Part shown: piece by piece, positions 53,118-62,055 of the stretch | Layout of the letters: every line of letters starts with the position of its first letter | Numbering within the stretch: position 1 is the stretch's first letter | Assembly: GCA_019753105.1 (NCBI GenBank) | Contig: JAIELJ010000012.1 | Location: 1 to 64,000 of the forward strand | Direction of reading: 5' to 3' | Length of the DNA: 64,000 bases | From: Hyphomonadaceae bacterium | GTDB lineage: Bacteria > Pseudomonadota > Alphaproteobacteria > Caulobacterales > Aquidulcibacteraceae | Position numbers and translations under genes: made by a program | Notes under the pieces: generated by a model | Seen by the model: the letters and a program-made list of their open reading frames with translations, nothing else | What the model was told of the DNA's origin: nothing | Databases searched by the model: none

Positions 53118-54595
53118 TGACCGATCTCACCTCCCTCACACTGGCCGAAGCGCTCGACGGTATGGAGAAGAAGCAATTCTCCTCGCTCGAAATCACCGAC
53201 GCGTTCTTGAGCGCGATCGATAAAGCCAATCCGCATCTCAACGCCTACGTTGTCGTCACGCCCGAAATCGCGCGCGAGCGCGCCAAGGCCGCCGATGCCA
53301 AGCGCGCATCTGGCAAAGCAGGCCCGCTCGAAGGCGCGCCGCTTGGCATCAAGGATTTGTTCTGCACCGAAGGCGTACGCACCACGGCGTGCTCCGGCAT
53401 TCTCGGCGAGTTCACGCCGACTTATGAAAGCACGGTCAGCGGCAATCTGAAGCGCGATGGCGCGGTGATGTTGGGCAAGCTCAACATGGACGAGTTCGCG
53501 ATGGGCTCGTCGAACGAGACATCGCATTTCGGCCCCGTGGTTAGCCCGTGGCGACGCGGCAATGAAGACGCAAAGCTGACGCCTGGTGGCTCGTCCGGTG
53601 GTTCTGCATCCGCGGTAAGCGCCGATCTCTGTTTAGGCGCGACCGCAACCGACACGGGCGGCTCAATCCGCCAGCCCGCCGCGTTCACCGGCACTGTCGG
53701 CATCAAACCGACTTATGGCCGTTGCTCGCGTTGGGGCATCGTCGCGTTCGCTTCGTCGCTCGATCAGGCAGGGCCGATTGCGAAGACCGTCGAGGACGCA
53801 GCAATGCTGCTGCAATCCATGTCCGGCCACGATCCGCAAGACTCCACGTCTTTGCCCGGCGCCGTCCCGGATTTCCGCGCCGCGACGAAGCGCTCGATCA
53901 AAGGCATGGTGATCGGCGTGCCGGAAGAATATCGCGTCGATGGCATGCCGGATGAAATCGAGAAGCTTTGGCAGCAAGGCATTGAGTGGGTAAAAGCCGC
54001 AGGCGCGACAATCAAGCCGATCAGCCTGAAGCATACGAAGTACGCGCTGCCGACCTATTACATCGTGGCCCCGGCTGAAGCCTCGTCCAACCTCGCGCGC
54101 TATGACGGCATGCGCTACGGCGCGCGCGTTGCTGGCCGCGACTTGAACGGCACTTATGAAAACACCCGCGCCTCCGGCTTCGGCAAAGAAGTGCAGCGCC
54201 GCATCATGATTGGCACTTACGTGCTGAGCGCTGGCTACTACGACGCCTACTATCTCCGCGCCCAAAAGGTGCGCCAACGCATCGCCCAAGATTTCCGCGA
54301 CGCGTTCGCGGAGGTCGACGCCATCCTCACGCCGGCAACGCCTTCAGCCGCGTTCGCGCTTGGCGAAAAGAGCGGCGATCCGGTGGCGATGTATTTGAAT
54401 GACATCTTCACGGTCACAGCCAACCTCGCGGGCCTGCCGGCGCTTGCATTGCCCGTTGCAACTGACGCGAACGGCTTGCCGCTCGGTCTGCAAGTGATCG
54501 GTAAGGCGCTCGATGAGGAAAGCGTCTTTGCCGTGAGCGCTGAACTTGAGCGTGCGGCGCAGTTCAAAGCCAAAGCTGCGAAGTGGTGGCTCTGA
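53117..54595 (+). CDS. gatA: Aspartyl/glutamyl-tRNA amidotransferase subunit A
   Basis: The 492-residue amidase-signature enzyme shows Lys in LGIKDLFC, the Gly/Ser region [13 protein letters not shown] with cis-Ser, and the nucleophile Ser in [14 protein letters not shown]. It releases ammonia from glutamine for GatB. gatB is not in the window downstream. The ATG overlaps the GNAT stop. Confidence 0.97.
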   Translation: MTDLTSLTLAEALDGMEKKQFSSLEITDAFLSAIDKANPHLNAYVVVTPEIARERAKAADAKRASGKAGPLEGAPLGIKDLFCTEGVRTTACSGILGEFTPTYESTVSGNLKRDGAVMLGKLNMDEFAMGSSNETSHFGPVVSPWRRGNEDAKLTPGGSSGGSASAVSADLCLGATATDTGGSIRQPAAFTGTVGIKPTYGRCSRWGIVAFASSLDQAGPIAKTVEDAAMLLQSMSGHDPQDSTSLPGAVPDFRAATKRSIKGMVIGVPEEYRVDGMPDEIEKLWQQGIEWVKAAGATIKPISLKHTKYALPTYYIVAPAEASSNLARYDGMRYGARVAGRDLNGTYENTRASGFGKEVQRRIMIGTYVLSAGYYDAYYLRAQKVRQRIAQDFRDAFAEVDAILTPATPSAAFALGEKSGDPVAMYLNDIFTVTANLAGLPALALPVATDANGLPLGLQVIGKALDEESVFAVSAELERAAQFKAKAAKWWL

Positions 54596-54722
54596 TTTGA
54601 GACGCCTCTCGCCGGCGCAACTCTTTCCGCCGCGCCGGCGCGGGCGAATTCGTTACGATACGCCAACGTCTTCAGCAGAACCGGCGCGGCGCGAAGAGGC
54701 GAATCCCGATACGATTGCGCCC

Positions 54723-55001
54723 ATGGCCAAACGCAAAGCATCCGCCAGACCCGAGCGTCGTCCGCGCGCCGAGATCGATCGCAATTATTTCCTCGGTGAC
54801 GTGTTCATCAAGACAGGGGTCGCAGTCGGCGTCGCGCTGGCCATGATCGCGGTCTATACGCCGTTTACGCTGATGGGCGCGATCAATGACGGGATGTACG
54901 ATTATCTCGGCATTATGGTGGCGTTCGGCGTCATAGGGCTGGGCCTCTTCTTCTATGGCCGCCACCTGCGCCGCGAAGCCACGCATTGGGATTTCGACTA
55001 G
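54723..55001 (+). CDS. Small two-helix membrane protein
   Basis: The 92-residue protein has a basic start (MAKRKASARPERRPRAEIDR), two hydrophobic helices (VAVGVALAMIAVYTPFTLM and YLGIMVAFGVIGLGLFFYG) and a polar end with RREATHWDFD. No family is recognised. Its stop is 61 bp before the DUF3126 gene. A longer frame back to 54546 overlaps gatA and is rejected. Confidence 0.7.
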   Translation: MAKRKASARPERRPRAEIDRNYFLGDVFIKTGVAVGVALAMIAVYTPFTLMGAINDGMYDYLGIMVAFGVIGLGLFFYGRHLRREATHWDFD

Positions 55002-55062
55002 GTTCGGCCTTGACCGGGCAGCTTCAAGAGCCGAGTTTGCGGCCATCTTGAAGGAGCCGGTT

Positions 55063-55488
55063 TTGAACGCTGCCGAATGCACGCGCCTGGGCGCTTATCT
55101 GAGCAAATTGCTTGGCTCGCCGACTGTGTCGGTGGTGTCGAAGAGCGCTGAAGAAGCGGATGTGCTTGTCGATGGCAAACGCATCGCTGCGCTGCTGCGC
55201 GATGAGGACGAGGGCGAGCTCTCTTACTCGATCAGTCTCGCCGTCCCGCCCGCGCCCGGCGCCAAGAGGAACGCGCCGATCGACGATGTAGAGCGTGCGC
55301 GTTTGCAAGGCGAACTGCGCAAAATTCTTCACGCCGCCGATCTCGATGTGCGCGCCCGTCCGCGTAAGACCGATAGCGCCGAAGTTTATGTGCACGACGA
55401 GTTCGTCGGCACGGTTTCCGTCGATGAAGACGAAGGCCAAGTGCTGACCATGTCGATCCTCGACATCGATCTCGATAGCGAAGAATAG
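55063..55488 (+). CDS. Tandem DUF3126-like protein
   Basis: The 141-residue protein starts with TTG at 55063 behind AAGGAG. It has two copies of the same pattern. The first half has RLGAYLSKLLGSPTVSV and VDGKRIAALLRDEDEGELSYS. The second has RLQGELRKILHAADLDVRA, then KTDSAEVYVHDEFVGTVSVD and DEDEGQVLTMSILDIDL. DUF3126 proteins are usually a single unit of about 70 residues, so this looks like an internal duplication, with the second copy closest to the family. The function is unknown. Confidence 0.75.
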   Translation: MNAAECTRLGAYLSKLLGSPTVSVVSKSAEEADVLVDGKRIAALLRDEDEGELSYSISLAVPPAPGAKRNAPIDDVERARLQGELRKILHAADLDVRARPRKTDSAEVYVHDEFVGTVSVDEDEGQVLTMSILDIDLDSEE

Positions 55489-55489
55489 C

Positions 55490-55520
55490 GCGCAAAAGAA
55501 AGGAGCCCCAGCGGGGCTCC
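55490..55520 (-). terminator. Rho-independent terminator after the phoH-like gene
   Basis: On the minus strand GGAGCCCC/GGGGCTCC (55502-55520, 3-base loop) is followed by TTTCTTTTG. It lies 57 bp after the PhoH-like gene stop and just beyond the DUF3126 gene on the other strand, where it may also act as a bidirectional end. Confidence 0.8.
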
Positions 55521-55576
55521 AAGAAGTTATTCGTTAAATCCAACCAAGCGCCCTCAGACGAGGAGCGCGCCGCGGG

Positions 55577-56344
55577 TTACAGGACACTCAACATCGAAGC
55601 GACCAGCGGGTGGCGGACGATGTCTGTGTCGCGCAGGCGCACGACGGCGATGTTGTCCACGCTCTCGAGCTTGTCGGCGATGGTCGCCAATCCGGATAGA
55701 TCCGGGAGCAAATCGGTCTGTGCCGGGTCGCCGGTGACGACCATGGTCGAGTGCCAGCCCAAACGGGTGAGCAGCATCTTGATCTGGCCGTAGGTGCAGT
55801 TCTGCGCTTCATCGATGACGACGAAGGCGTTGTTCAACGTGCGTCCGCGCATGAAGCCGACAGGCGCGATCTCGATGAGCCCTTCAGCCATCAGCGCTTT
55901 GAGGCGCTTGGCAGAGAGGCGGTCGGTCAGCGCGTCGTAGAGCGGGCGCAGATAGGGAGCGAGCTTGTCTTCCATCGCGCCGGGCAGATAGCCCAGCGAT
56001 TCACCGGCTTCCACCGCAGGCCGCGAGAGCACGATGCGGCCCACTTTGCCCGCTTCCAAAGCTTCAACCGCTTTTGAGATCGCGATGTACGTCTTGCCCG
56101 TGCCCGCCGGACCAAGCGCCAGACACAGCGAGTGCGTGTCGATCGCTTCCATCAGCGCGGTTTGACCTTTCGATTTCGGCCGCAGATTTTTCACGAAGCT
56201 CGCGTCGCGCGCGCCGTCATTGGCGGGTTGAAAGCCGCCGTCGAGCACTTGCAGATTTCGCTGCCGGCGATCGTCGCGCTGGAATTCCTGCACGTTCAGC
56301 ACGCCTTGTGCGTGACGACGCTTCGTGGTGGTGCGCTTGGCCAT
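55577..56344 (-). CDS. PhoH-family ATPase
   Basis: The 255-residue protein has the PhoH P-loop domain: Walker A ALGPAGTGKTYIA, LSRPAVEAGESLGYLPG, the Walker B VVIDEAQNCTYGQIKM and sensor MVVTGDPAQTDL. It is a soluble nucleotide-binding protein of the RNA-metabolism-related PhoH group, distinct from the shorter phoH that sits with ybeY. ATG 56344 is chosen because AAGGAG precedes it. The frame is open to 56509 without a coding pattern. Confidence 0.9.
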   Translation of the reverse strand: MAKRTTTKRRHAQGVLNVQEFQRDDRRQRNLQVLDGGFQPANDGARDASFVKNLRPKSKGQTALMEAIDTHSLCLALGPAGTGKTYIAISKAVEALEAGKVGRIVLSRPAVEAGESLGYLPGAMEDKLAPYLRPLYDALTDRLSAKRLKALMAEGLIEIAPVGFMRGRTLNNAFVVIDEAQNCTYGQIKMLLTRLGWHSTMVVTGDPAQTDLLPDLSGLATIADKLESVDNIAVVRLRDTDIVRHPLVASMLSVL

Positions 56345-56651
56345 CGAGGAGGTCTCCTTACGCGAACGACCATCGCCCGCACGGCTTCTGCCGGTCGGGT
56401 GGTCGAAGAACTGAAGAGAGTTCGGAATCGAGGAGTCGTTGAGGAGATCGCCGGGCGGCGGTAGGTCGTGCGCGCTGATCTTGCGCCGTTCGCCCACGTG
56501 CTCCCCCACAAGCGAGCGCTGGCTACCAGCGCCCTGGAGACGGGTGGACCGGAAAATTCCGATCCGATGTTCTCAGGAAGCGCTGAACCGGTTAACGAGG
56601 CATTGAAGAGGCGGAACGTCTCAAAAATTTCGCATAACGGAGCTCGTTGCG
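56345..56651. other. Divergent intergenic region with no gene seen
   Basis: The 307-bp gap lies between the PhoH-like gene and the gamma-carbonic-anhydrase gene, which point outwards. It should hold both promoters. I see no inverted repeat, RNA fold or CtrA box that I can support. The minus-strand open frame that runs through it is an extension of the phoH-like frame. Confidence 0.4.
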
Positions 56652-57188
56652 ATGCCGATTTACGCTCTGGCCGACGCCGATCTCGAGGTTGAGGACGAGA
56701 ATGCGTACTGGGTCGCGCCGTCGGCCGTCTTGATCGGGCGAATCGTTTTGAAGCGGAATGCGAGCGTCTGGTTTGGCGCGGTGCTACGGGGCGATAACGA
56801 GCCGATCATTGTCGGCGAGAACTCGAACGTCCAAGATGGCTCCGTGCTGCACACCGATATGGGCGCGCCGCTGACCATCGGCAAAGACGTCACTATCGGC
56901 CACCAGGTCATGCTGCACGGCTGCACCATCGCCGACACCTCGCTCATCGGCATTAAGGCGACGGTGCTGAACCACGCCAGCATCCCAAGCTTCTGCCTTG
57001 TCGGCGCGCACGCGCTCGTCACCGAGCGCAAGACGTTCGAACCAGGCTCTCTCATCACGGGCGCGCCCGCGCGCGTGGCGCGCCAGCTCGAGGAACAACA
57101 AAAGCAGGTGATCCAGTTCTCTGCGCACCATTACGTGGAGAATTGGCAGCGCTATAAGCGCGACTTGCGGCAAAGCTCCCGCACTTAG
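56652..57188 (+). CDS. Gamma-class carbonic anhydrase family protein
   Basis: The 178-residue left-handed beta-helix protein has the hexapeptide repeats WFGAVLRGDNEPIIVGENSN, VQDGSVLHTDMGAPLTIG and the His ligands in HTD, GHQVMLHGC. It resembles the gamma-CA-like/PaaY group, where carbonic anhydrase or thioesterase roles have been reported. Its C-terminal helix (EQQKQVIQFSAHHYVENWQ) is normal for the family. It stands alone, downstream of a divergent promoter. Confidence 0.92.
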   Translation: MPIYALADADLEVEDENAYWVAPSAVLIGRIVLKRNASVWFGAVLRGDNEPIIVGENSNVQDGSVLHTDMGAPLTIGKDVTIGHQVMLHGCTIADTSLIGIKATVLNHASIPSFCLVGAHALVTERKTFEPGSLITGAPARVARQLEEQQKQVIQFSAHHYVENWQRYKRDLRQSSRT

Positions 57189-57228
57189 GCCTTGTTCCGG
57201 ACCAAAAGCACGGCATAGCGTTACACAC

Positions 57229-58071
57229 ATGACAGACGCGCCCGAACCGCCGCCCGTCGAAGCGAAACCGGAACCACCGGCGCCAGCCGCGCCGTCCGGG
57301 CCGCAAGCGCCGCGTCCGCCATGGCTCGTGCCTGCTTTGATCGCTGGCGTGGTGATTATCCTGGCCGGGCTCGGCTATGCGGTCTGGAGTTCGCAAGCGA
57401 GTCGCTCGGATGAGCCCGTTGTTGTGGAGCCGTACACGCCCACGACGGAGATGATCAGCGCCAATGAGCGCGTCCGCGGCCATCAAGCGCCAGACGTCGC
57501 GAGCCCCGTGCTAGTTGAATTCGGACAAGGCGTGACGTTGAACGTCACGGGCCGCGCCAGCCGCGGCATCGGCAACGATTGGTACGCCGTCAGCTGGAAC
57601 GACCAAACCGTGTTTGTCCGTACGAGCGACGCAACCACCGGCAGCGGCGCGCCGCCGGAAATGGTCGTGCGCGAACGGCCGCCGCCGGAAGTCATCGAAG
57701 AAGAGGAAGAGCAAAAGCCCGGCGAAGATAGCGTAGAGGAGTCGCCGTTCGCTGAGCCTGCGCCGCCGAGCGGCTCGCTCAGCATGGGCGATGTAAACTG
57801 GGTGCGGGCGCCGAGCGCGCGTGACTTCGCCCGCTTCTATCCCGACCGCGCCATCGATGCGGGCGTATCGGGCAGCGTCACGCTGGATTGCATTATCGGC
57901 GGCGGCGGCCGCTTGGCCTGTTCGGTGGCTGGCGAAAGCCCGGATGGCTACGGCTTTGGCCGCGCAGCCATCAACATCTCGCGCCAGCTCCGCGTTAGCA
58001 CGAGCTTGAGCGATGGAAGTTCCGCGGCCGGCCGTAACCTCATCCTACCGCTCTCATTCCGCGCTGGCTAA
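57229..58071 (+). CDS. TonB-like protein with SH3-like and TonB C-terminal domains
   Basis: The 280-residue protein has a Pro-rich cytoplasmic start, one transmembrane helix (LVPALIAGVVIILAGLGYAVW), a bacterial SH3-like segment (VLVEFGQGVTLNVTGRASRG, DWYAVSWNDQTVFVRTSD), an acidic linker (VIEEEEEQKPGEDSVEES) and a TonB C-terminal domain (DAGVSGSVTLDCIIGGGGRL, ALNISRQ-like AAINISRQLRV). The SH3-TonB combination in one chain is unusual. It could transmit energy to an outer-membrane receptor or bind cell-wall material. It is followed 62 bp later by the L,D-transpeptidase gene. Confidence 0.78.
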   Translation: MTDAPEPPPVEAKPEPPAPAAPSGPQAPRPPWLVPALIAGVVIILAGLGYAVWSSQASRSDEPVVVEPYTPTTEMISANERVRGHQAPDVASPVLVEFGQGVTLNVTGRASRGIGNDWYAVSWNDQTVFVRTSDATTGSGAPPEMVVRERPPPEVIEEEEEQKPGEDSVEESPFAEPAPPSGSLSMGDVNWVRAPSARDFARFYPDRAIDAGVSGSVTLDCIIGGGGRLACSVAGESPDGYGFGRAAINISRQLRVSTSLSDGSSAAGRNLILPLSFRAG

Positions 58072-58133
58072 GCGCGGGAACGTTTAGGGCGCGAGCGCGA
58101 TTGAGCACCTGAGGGTTATCAGGATTTAGCTCA

Positions 58134-59303
58134 ATGAGATTTGCCGCGATCGTCGTGCCGCTTGCTTTGCTCGCGGCGTGTTCCCCGCCCACACAGACTG
58201 AGGCGCCTGCGCCCCGTGTTGAGATGAGCGCTCAGGCGCGCTCCACCATGGAGCGTATCAACAGCTCGCGCTTCACAGCGACGATGTCTGAAACCTTCAC
58301 CGATCGCGCCCGGCCGGAAGATGGCGCCGGCGCCACGCTCGACACTGCAGCAAGCACCCAAACGCCCGCCAATCCCGCAGGCGACGCACCTGTCGCTGCG
58401 GAGCCCGCAACGGAGGTTGAGTTCGATGCGGGCCTCGTGCGGATGCAAGTGTTGCTCGACCGCGCGCATTTCTCGCCGGGCGTAATCGACGGTTATGATG
58501 GCTCGAACGTCCGCAAAGCTGTCAGCGCTTACCAACATGCGAATGATCTGCCGGTTACGGGGCTCGCGGATGACGCTCTGCTGACGCGCTTGGAGCAGGC
58601 CGATGCTTCGCCCGCGATCGTTGCGTACACGATTACTGAGGAAGATATTGCCGGGCCGTTCGTGAACGTGCCGCAAGATCTGGAGGCGATGTCGCGCCTT
58701 CAGCAGGTCGGGTACGGCAGCGCTGCTGAAGCCATCGCCGAGAAATTTCACATGGACGAGGATCTGCTGCGCACGCTGAACCCGGGCGCAGATTTTAGCA
58801 CCGCAGGCGCCGAGATCGTAGTCGCCAATGCTGGCGGCGAGCTGGAGGCCGCTGTTGCGTCGATCGAGATCGACACGCGTGAGCAAGCCGTGCGCGCCTT
58901 CGATGCATCAGGAAACCTGCTCGCCTACTATCCCGCCACCGTGGGCTCGAGTGAGGCGCCGTCGCCGACAGGCGAACACAGCGTGCGCGCTGTCGCGTTC
59001 GATCCGACCTATCGCTACGATCCCGAGCGTCTGCCGACATTCGGCGAGCGCGATCACGGCGCACTGACGATCGCCGCAGGCCCGAACAATCCGGTTGGCG
59101 CGGTTTGGATCGCACTCAGCGCCGATACGTACGGCATCCACGGCGCACCGTTTCCCGAACGCGTGAGCAAGAGCGCCTCGCACGGCTGCGTTCGTCTCAC
59201 CAACTGGGACGCCATAGAGCTTGGCCGCGCCGTAACAGCTGGCGTGCCCGTGCACTTCGGCGCTGGCGCTGGACTTGCCGAAGCCGAGCGTAGCCGCGGC
59301 TGA
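58134..59303 (+). CDS. L,D-transpeptidase (YkuD) lipoprotein with peptidoglycan-binding domain
   Basis: The 389-residue product has a lipoprotein signal (VVPLALLAAC), a linker, a PG_binding_1 domain (MQVLLDRAHFSPGVIDGYDG, AVSAYQHANDLPVTG), a LysM-like segment (AEKFHMDEDLLRTLNPGADF) and a YkuD catalytic domain with the active Cys in HGAPFPERVSKSASHGCVRL. It crosslinks peptidoglycan (3-3) or attaches lipoproteins in the periplasm. Its stop directly adjoins the stop of the convergent YcbK-like gene. Confidence 0.93.
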   Translation: MRFAAIVVPLALLAACSPPTQTEAPAPRVEMSAQARSTMERINSSRFTATMSETFTDRARPEDGAGATLDTAASTQTPANPAGDAPVAAEPATEVEFDAGLVRMQVLLDRAHFSPGVIDGYDGSNVRKAVSAYQHANDLPVTGLADDALLTRLEQADASPAIVAYTITEEDIAGPFVNVPQDLEAMSRLQQVGYGSAAEAIAEKFHMDEDLLRTLNPGADFSTAGAEIVVANAGGELEAAVASIEIDTREQAVRAFDASGNLLAYYPATVGSSEAPSPTGEHSVRAVAFDPTYRYDPERLPTFGERDHGALTIAAGPNNPVGAVWIALSADTYGIHGAPFPERVSKSASHGCVRLTNWDAIELGRAVTAGVPVHFGAGAGLAEAERSRG

Positions 59304-59885
59304 TCACCAGCGGCGCACGCGGCCTGTGTCGACGTGGATGAAGTCTGACGATGCGTAATAGCCGACGCCGCCTGCGTTCATCGCGAGGGCGGCGTCGCGC
59401 AATCGCGAGAGTTCTACGCCGCGCACACGAGTATCGACGGCGCGGCCATCCATATGCAGGCTGCGTGTTGCAACGCCGTTCGACGCGGCGGCGAGTTGGG
59501 CATTGCTAGCGGGCGATCGGTAGCCGGAGATGATCTGGAATGGGCTGCTCGTGTCCACCGCCACGCGCAACGCACTAAGCTGATCAAGCAAGCGCGGATC
59601 AATCTCGTGCACTTCGCCAGAGCGATGATCGCGCATGACGTTATTGATTGCAGCCATCGCGTCGGGGACGTAATTCCCGCGCTCCCAATACGCGTCGGCG
59701 AAGGTCTCGCCGGTGTGTGTGTTGAGAAAGGAGAGCAGCCGCGCGTCCCGCATTACCGTCCTCGCAGGCTCGGTCGGCGCCGGTGTGGCGTACGCTGCGG
59801 TCACGACTGAAGCGCCGCCCATGCCCACGAGCGCGCCATTGAAAACAGCGCTACCGGCGCCTTTCAAAACACTTCGTCTGTTCAT
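59304..59885 (-). CDS. YcbK/DUF882-type M15 peptidase
   Basis: The 193-residue protein starts with a Tat-like signal (MNRRSVLKGAGSAV) and contains a DUF882/YcbK metallopeptidase domain: FQIISGYRSPASNAQLAAAS, ATRSLHMDGRAVDTRV with His and Asp zinc ligands, and SDFIHVDTG with the last His. It probably cleaves peptide crossbridges in peptidoglycan. It converges on the L,D-transpeptidase gene; the two could balance crosslinking and cleavage. Confidence 0.9.
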   Translation of the reverse strand: MNRRSVLKGAGSAVFNGALVGMGGASVVTAAYATPAPTEPARTVMRDARLLSFLNTHTGETFADAYWERGNYVPDAMAAINNVMRDHRSGEVHEIDPRLLDQLSALRVAVDTSSPFQIISGYRSPASNAQLAAASNGVATRSLHMDGRAVDTRVRGVELSRLRDAALAMNAGGVGYYASSDFIHVDTGRVRRW

Positions 59886-60002
59886 CGCTCACCCAATCAC
59901 CCGCCGCGCCACGTTTGTGACGCCGCGTTTGGGCTAGACTACGGCGCGGGGACGGCAATCGCGTAGCGGGAACTTCAGTCCACGTCAGGGTGTTGCGGTA
60001 GT

Positions 60003-60617
60003 ATGAAGCGTCCACGGACGATCTTTCCAGGCTTTGCGCTGCTTGCCGTGCTCGCAATCGGCTTTGCGCTCGGCCGTATCGAGCAAGGTGCGCCGTTTGT
60101 CGCCGATGCGCAGATCATCGGCGAGCGCGGAACCCGTGCGCCCGCGCCGTCATCGACGCCGACGCCGCAACAAACCTTAGGCGCGCGGTTGATCGTGCCT
60201 GTGCGTGGAGTCGTTCGCCGCGATCTGGCGGATACCTGGGGCGATGCGCGCTCCGACGGACGCTCGCACGAAGGCATCGACATCATGGCGCCCAGCGGAA
60301 CGCCGGTTCTCGCGGTCGCCGATGGCCGGATCGTGAAGTTCTTCGATAGCGTCCGCGGCGGCGTTACGATCTATCAGTTCGATCGCACGGAGCGCTTCGT
60401 CTATTACTACGCACACTTGAACGCCCGCGCCGCTGGCCTGGCGGAAGGCGATCAAGTGCGGCAGGGCCAAGTCATCGGGTATGTCGGCACGAGCGGCAAC
60501 GCGCCTGTGCCGCATCTGCATTTCGAGATTCAGCGTCTGGGTGCGGAGCGCCGCTGGTGGGAGGCGGATGCGATGAACCCGTATCCCTTCCTGATGACCG
60601 GCGCGCCGCCGCGTTAG
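60003..60617 (+). CDS. M23-family metallopeptidase (LytM domain)
   Basis: The 204-residue product has an N-terminal membrane segment (GFALLAVLAIGFALG), a short Pro/Thr linker and an M23 domain. The zinc ligands are H-x-x-x-D in SHEGIDIMAP and the H-x-H in PHLHFEIQRLG, with GTPVLAVADGRIV and YAHLNARAAGLAEGD typical. It is a periplasmic peptidoglycan hydrolase or a regulator of one. Its stop overlaps the stop of the GYF-domain gene by 4 bases. Confidence 0.93.
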   Translation: MKRPRTIFPGFALLAVLAIGFALGRIEQGAPFVADAQIIGERGTRAPAPSSTPTPQQTLGARLIVPVRGVVRRDLADTWGDARSDGRSHEGIDIMAPSGTPVLAVADGRIVKFFDSVRGGVTIYQFDRTERFVYYYAHLNARAAGLAEGDQVRQGQVIGYVGTSGNAPVPHLHFEIQRLGAERRWWEADAMNPYPFLMTGAPPR

Positions 60618-61150
60618 GCGTTTGCCGGCTCAGCGCGAAGCGGGCCGTTCCAGACTTTGCCGATGCGCACGTCCGTCTCCGGGCCGAGGTTGAACCAGGC
60701 CAAGCGATCGCGCGTCGCGTCGATCACCACGAAGCGATCGCCGCGCTCCAGCGTTTGTGAAAGCGTGTTGCGGACAACGCCCACTGAAAACTTGGTGCGC
60801 ACAAGCCAAAGGCCCGGCGCGAGATCGCAGACATGGCCCATGCTCTCGAGCGCTGCCATAAAGCCCATCCACGAGCCCGAGATGATCTCGGCGTGCACGA
60901 AAACATTGGCCGCATCGAGTGCTGCGTCATTGCTGGCCTGCGGCGTACGCATGCCGCGCAGTTCGCTGACGCGGCGCGCTTCGGTCCAGCCCGTGTCCGG
61001 CTGCGTCGATACCATCGTCGAAGGGCGCACGCGGCCTTCGGCAAGGAAGCGCGCCATCTGCTCCAGCGTGTAAGGCCCGAAAGCCTTGCCGCGAATCTGC
61101 ACCCACCACGTCGAGGCGGTTGCGATCTTGGAAGTGAGGACGTCCGACAC
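60614..61150 (-). CDS. GYF-domain protein
   Basis: The 178-residue product has an N-terminal GYF_2 domain (WWVQIRGKAFGPYTLEQMARFLAEGRVRP in family order: W-x-Q, GPYTxxQ, Arg/Pro) and a C-terminal alpha/beta domain (FMAALESMGHVCDLAPGLW, FVVIDATRDRLAWFNLGP) that I do not recognise. GTG 61150 is chosen because CGGAG precedes it; a TTG at 61213 is in frame. GYF domains bind proline-rich or other peptides. Confidence 0.8.
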   Translation of the reverse strand: MSDVLTSKIATASTWWVQIRGKAFGPYTLEQMARFLAEGRVRPSTMVSTQPDTGWTEARRVSELRGMRTPQASNDAALDAANVFVHAEIISGSWMGFMAALESMGHVCDLAPGLWLVRTKFSVGVVRNTLSQTLERGDRFVVIDATRDRLAWFNLGPETDVRIGKVWNGPLRAEPANA

Positions 61151-61250
61151 TGCTTTGCTCCGTTTCGCGACGGAGAGGCGACTCGCCCCACCGACGAAAA
61201 CAGACGCAAGCAATCGCCGTGCCGGAGATGGTTGCTAAGATTGGGTAAGG

Positions 61251-61892
61251 TTAAACGTCGTTATCGATCGACGGCGCAGCAGGGGCGCTCGTCTGGAAGT
61301 CGATGGCAAAGCCGCCCTCGATCAAGCGCGCGACCCGGCCATAGACGTTGCCCACACGCACCCACACGCCAATCAAAGGCGGTGGCCGCTTTGTCTTTAT
61401 AGATATGCCGGCGAGCGAGAAGTCGCTGACCTCGCCCTCATAGCTTTCACCAGTCTCAAAATCGAGCCGCACATGGTGGGCGCCGTCTCGCAGCACCGGG
61501 CGCACTGGCTCTTCGATGCCGAGATCGCGGTTAATCAGCAGCGTCAGCTGCTCAGCCATCTTCTCGCGCTTGTGGGCGGAGAAATCGAAGATCACCGCGA
61601 CTTCGCCCTCGCCGCAGGTCCGCGCAACCTTGCCGGAAACGCGCCCGATGCCCTCGAGGTAAATCACGACGCGATCGCCAACGGTGGGCAGCGTCGTGGC
61701 GACGATCCGAACATCGCCCGGCGAGATATCCGCCGTGCGGCAGTCCAACTCGCGGCCGAACGGATCGAGAAGGCGTCCCGAGACTTCGATCGGCATGCGC
61801 CGGAAGCGGCGCCGCTCGCGCAGGCCAACTTGGGCCGCGGCCAGGCGGCGTGCGGCGGAGGCAAGGTCTAGCTTCGGGGCGAGATTGCTCAT
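61251..61892 (-). CDS. Tandem PilZ-domain protein (putative c-di-GMP effector)
   Basis: The 213-residue product carries two PilZ-like domains. Domain 1 has the Arg-rich switch ERRRFRRMPIEV and ADISPGDVRIVA. Domain 2 has the classic DxSxxG as DFSLAGISIK but only a weak upstream Arg region (PVRPVLRDGAHHVRLDF). PilZ proteins bind c-di-GMP, which PleD makes. A CtrA-like box lies 25 bp upstream of the start. Confidence 0.85.
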   Translation of the reverse strand: MSNLAPKLDLASAARRLAAAQVGLRERRRFRRMPIEVSGRLLDPFGRELDCRTADISPGDVRIVATTLPTVGDRVVIYLEGIGRVSGKVARTCGEGEVAVIFDFSAHKREKMAEQLTLLINRDLGIEEPVRPVLRDGAHHVRLDFETGESYEGEVSDFSLAGISIKTKRPPPLIGVWVRVGNVYGRVARLIEGGFAIDFQTSAPAAPSIDNDV

Positions 61893-61916
61893 CGGGCCAT
61901 TAATGCCCGCTTCACC

Positions 61917-61932
61917 GTAAAGGATTGCTTAA
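61917..61932 (-). promoter_or_regulatory. CtrA-like box upstream of the PilZ gene
   Basis: TTAAGCAATCCTTTAC (minus strand) matches the CtrA site TTAA-N7-TTAAC with one mismatch (TTTA instead of TTAA). It lies 25 bp before the PilZ start. Regulation by CtrA is inferred from the motif only. Confidence 0.55.
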
Positions 61933-62055
61933 GCATTGCGGCGAGGTGCTATGAAACGCGCAAGGTGACGGCGCGTCAGTCTCGACCGAACCGGCGTTCG
62001 CCGATACCGATACGTCAAAGCCGCCAACCAAGCGGATGCTTAGGGAGTGAAGACC

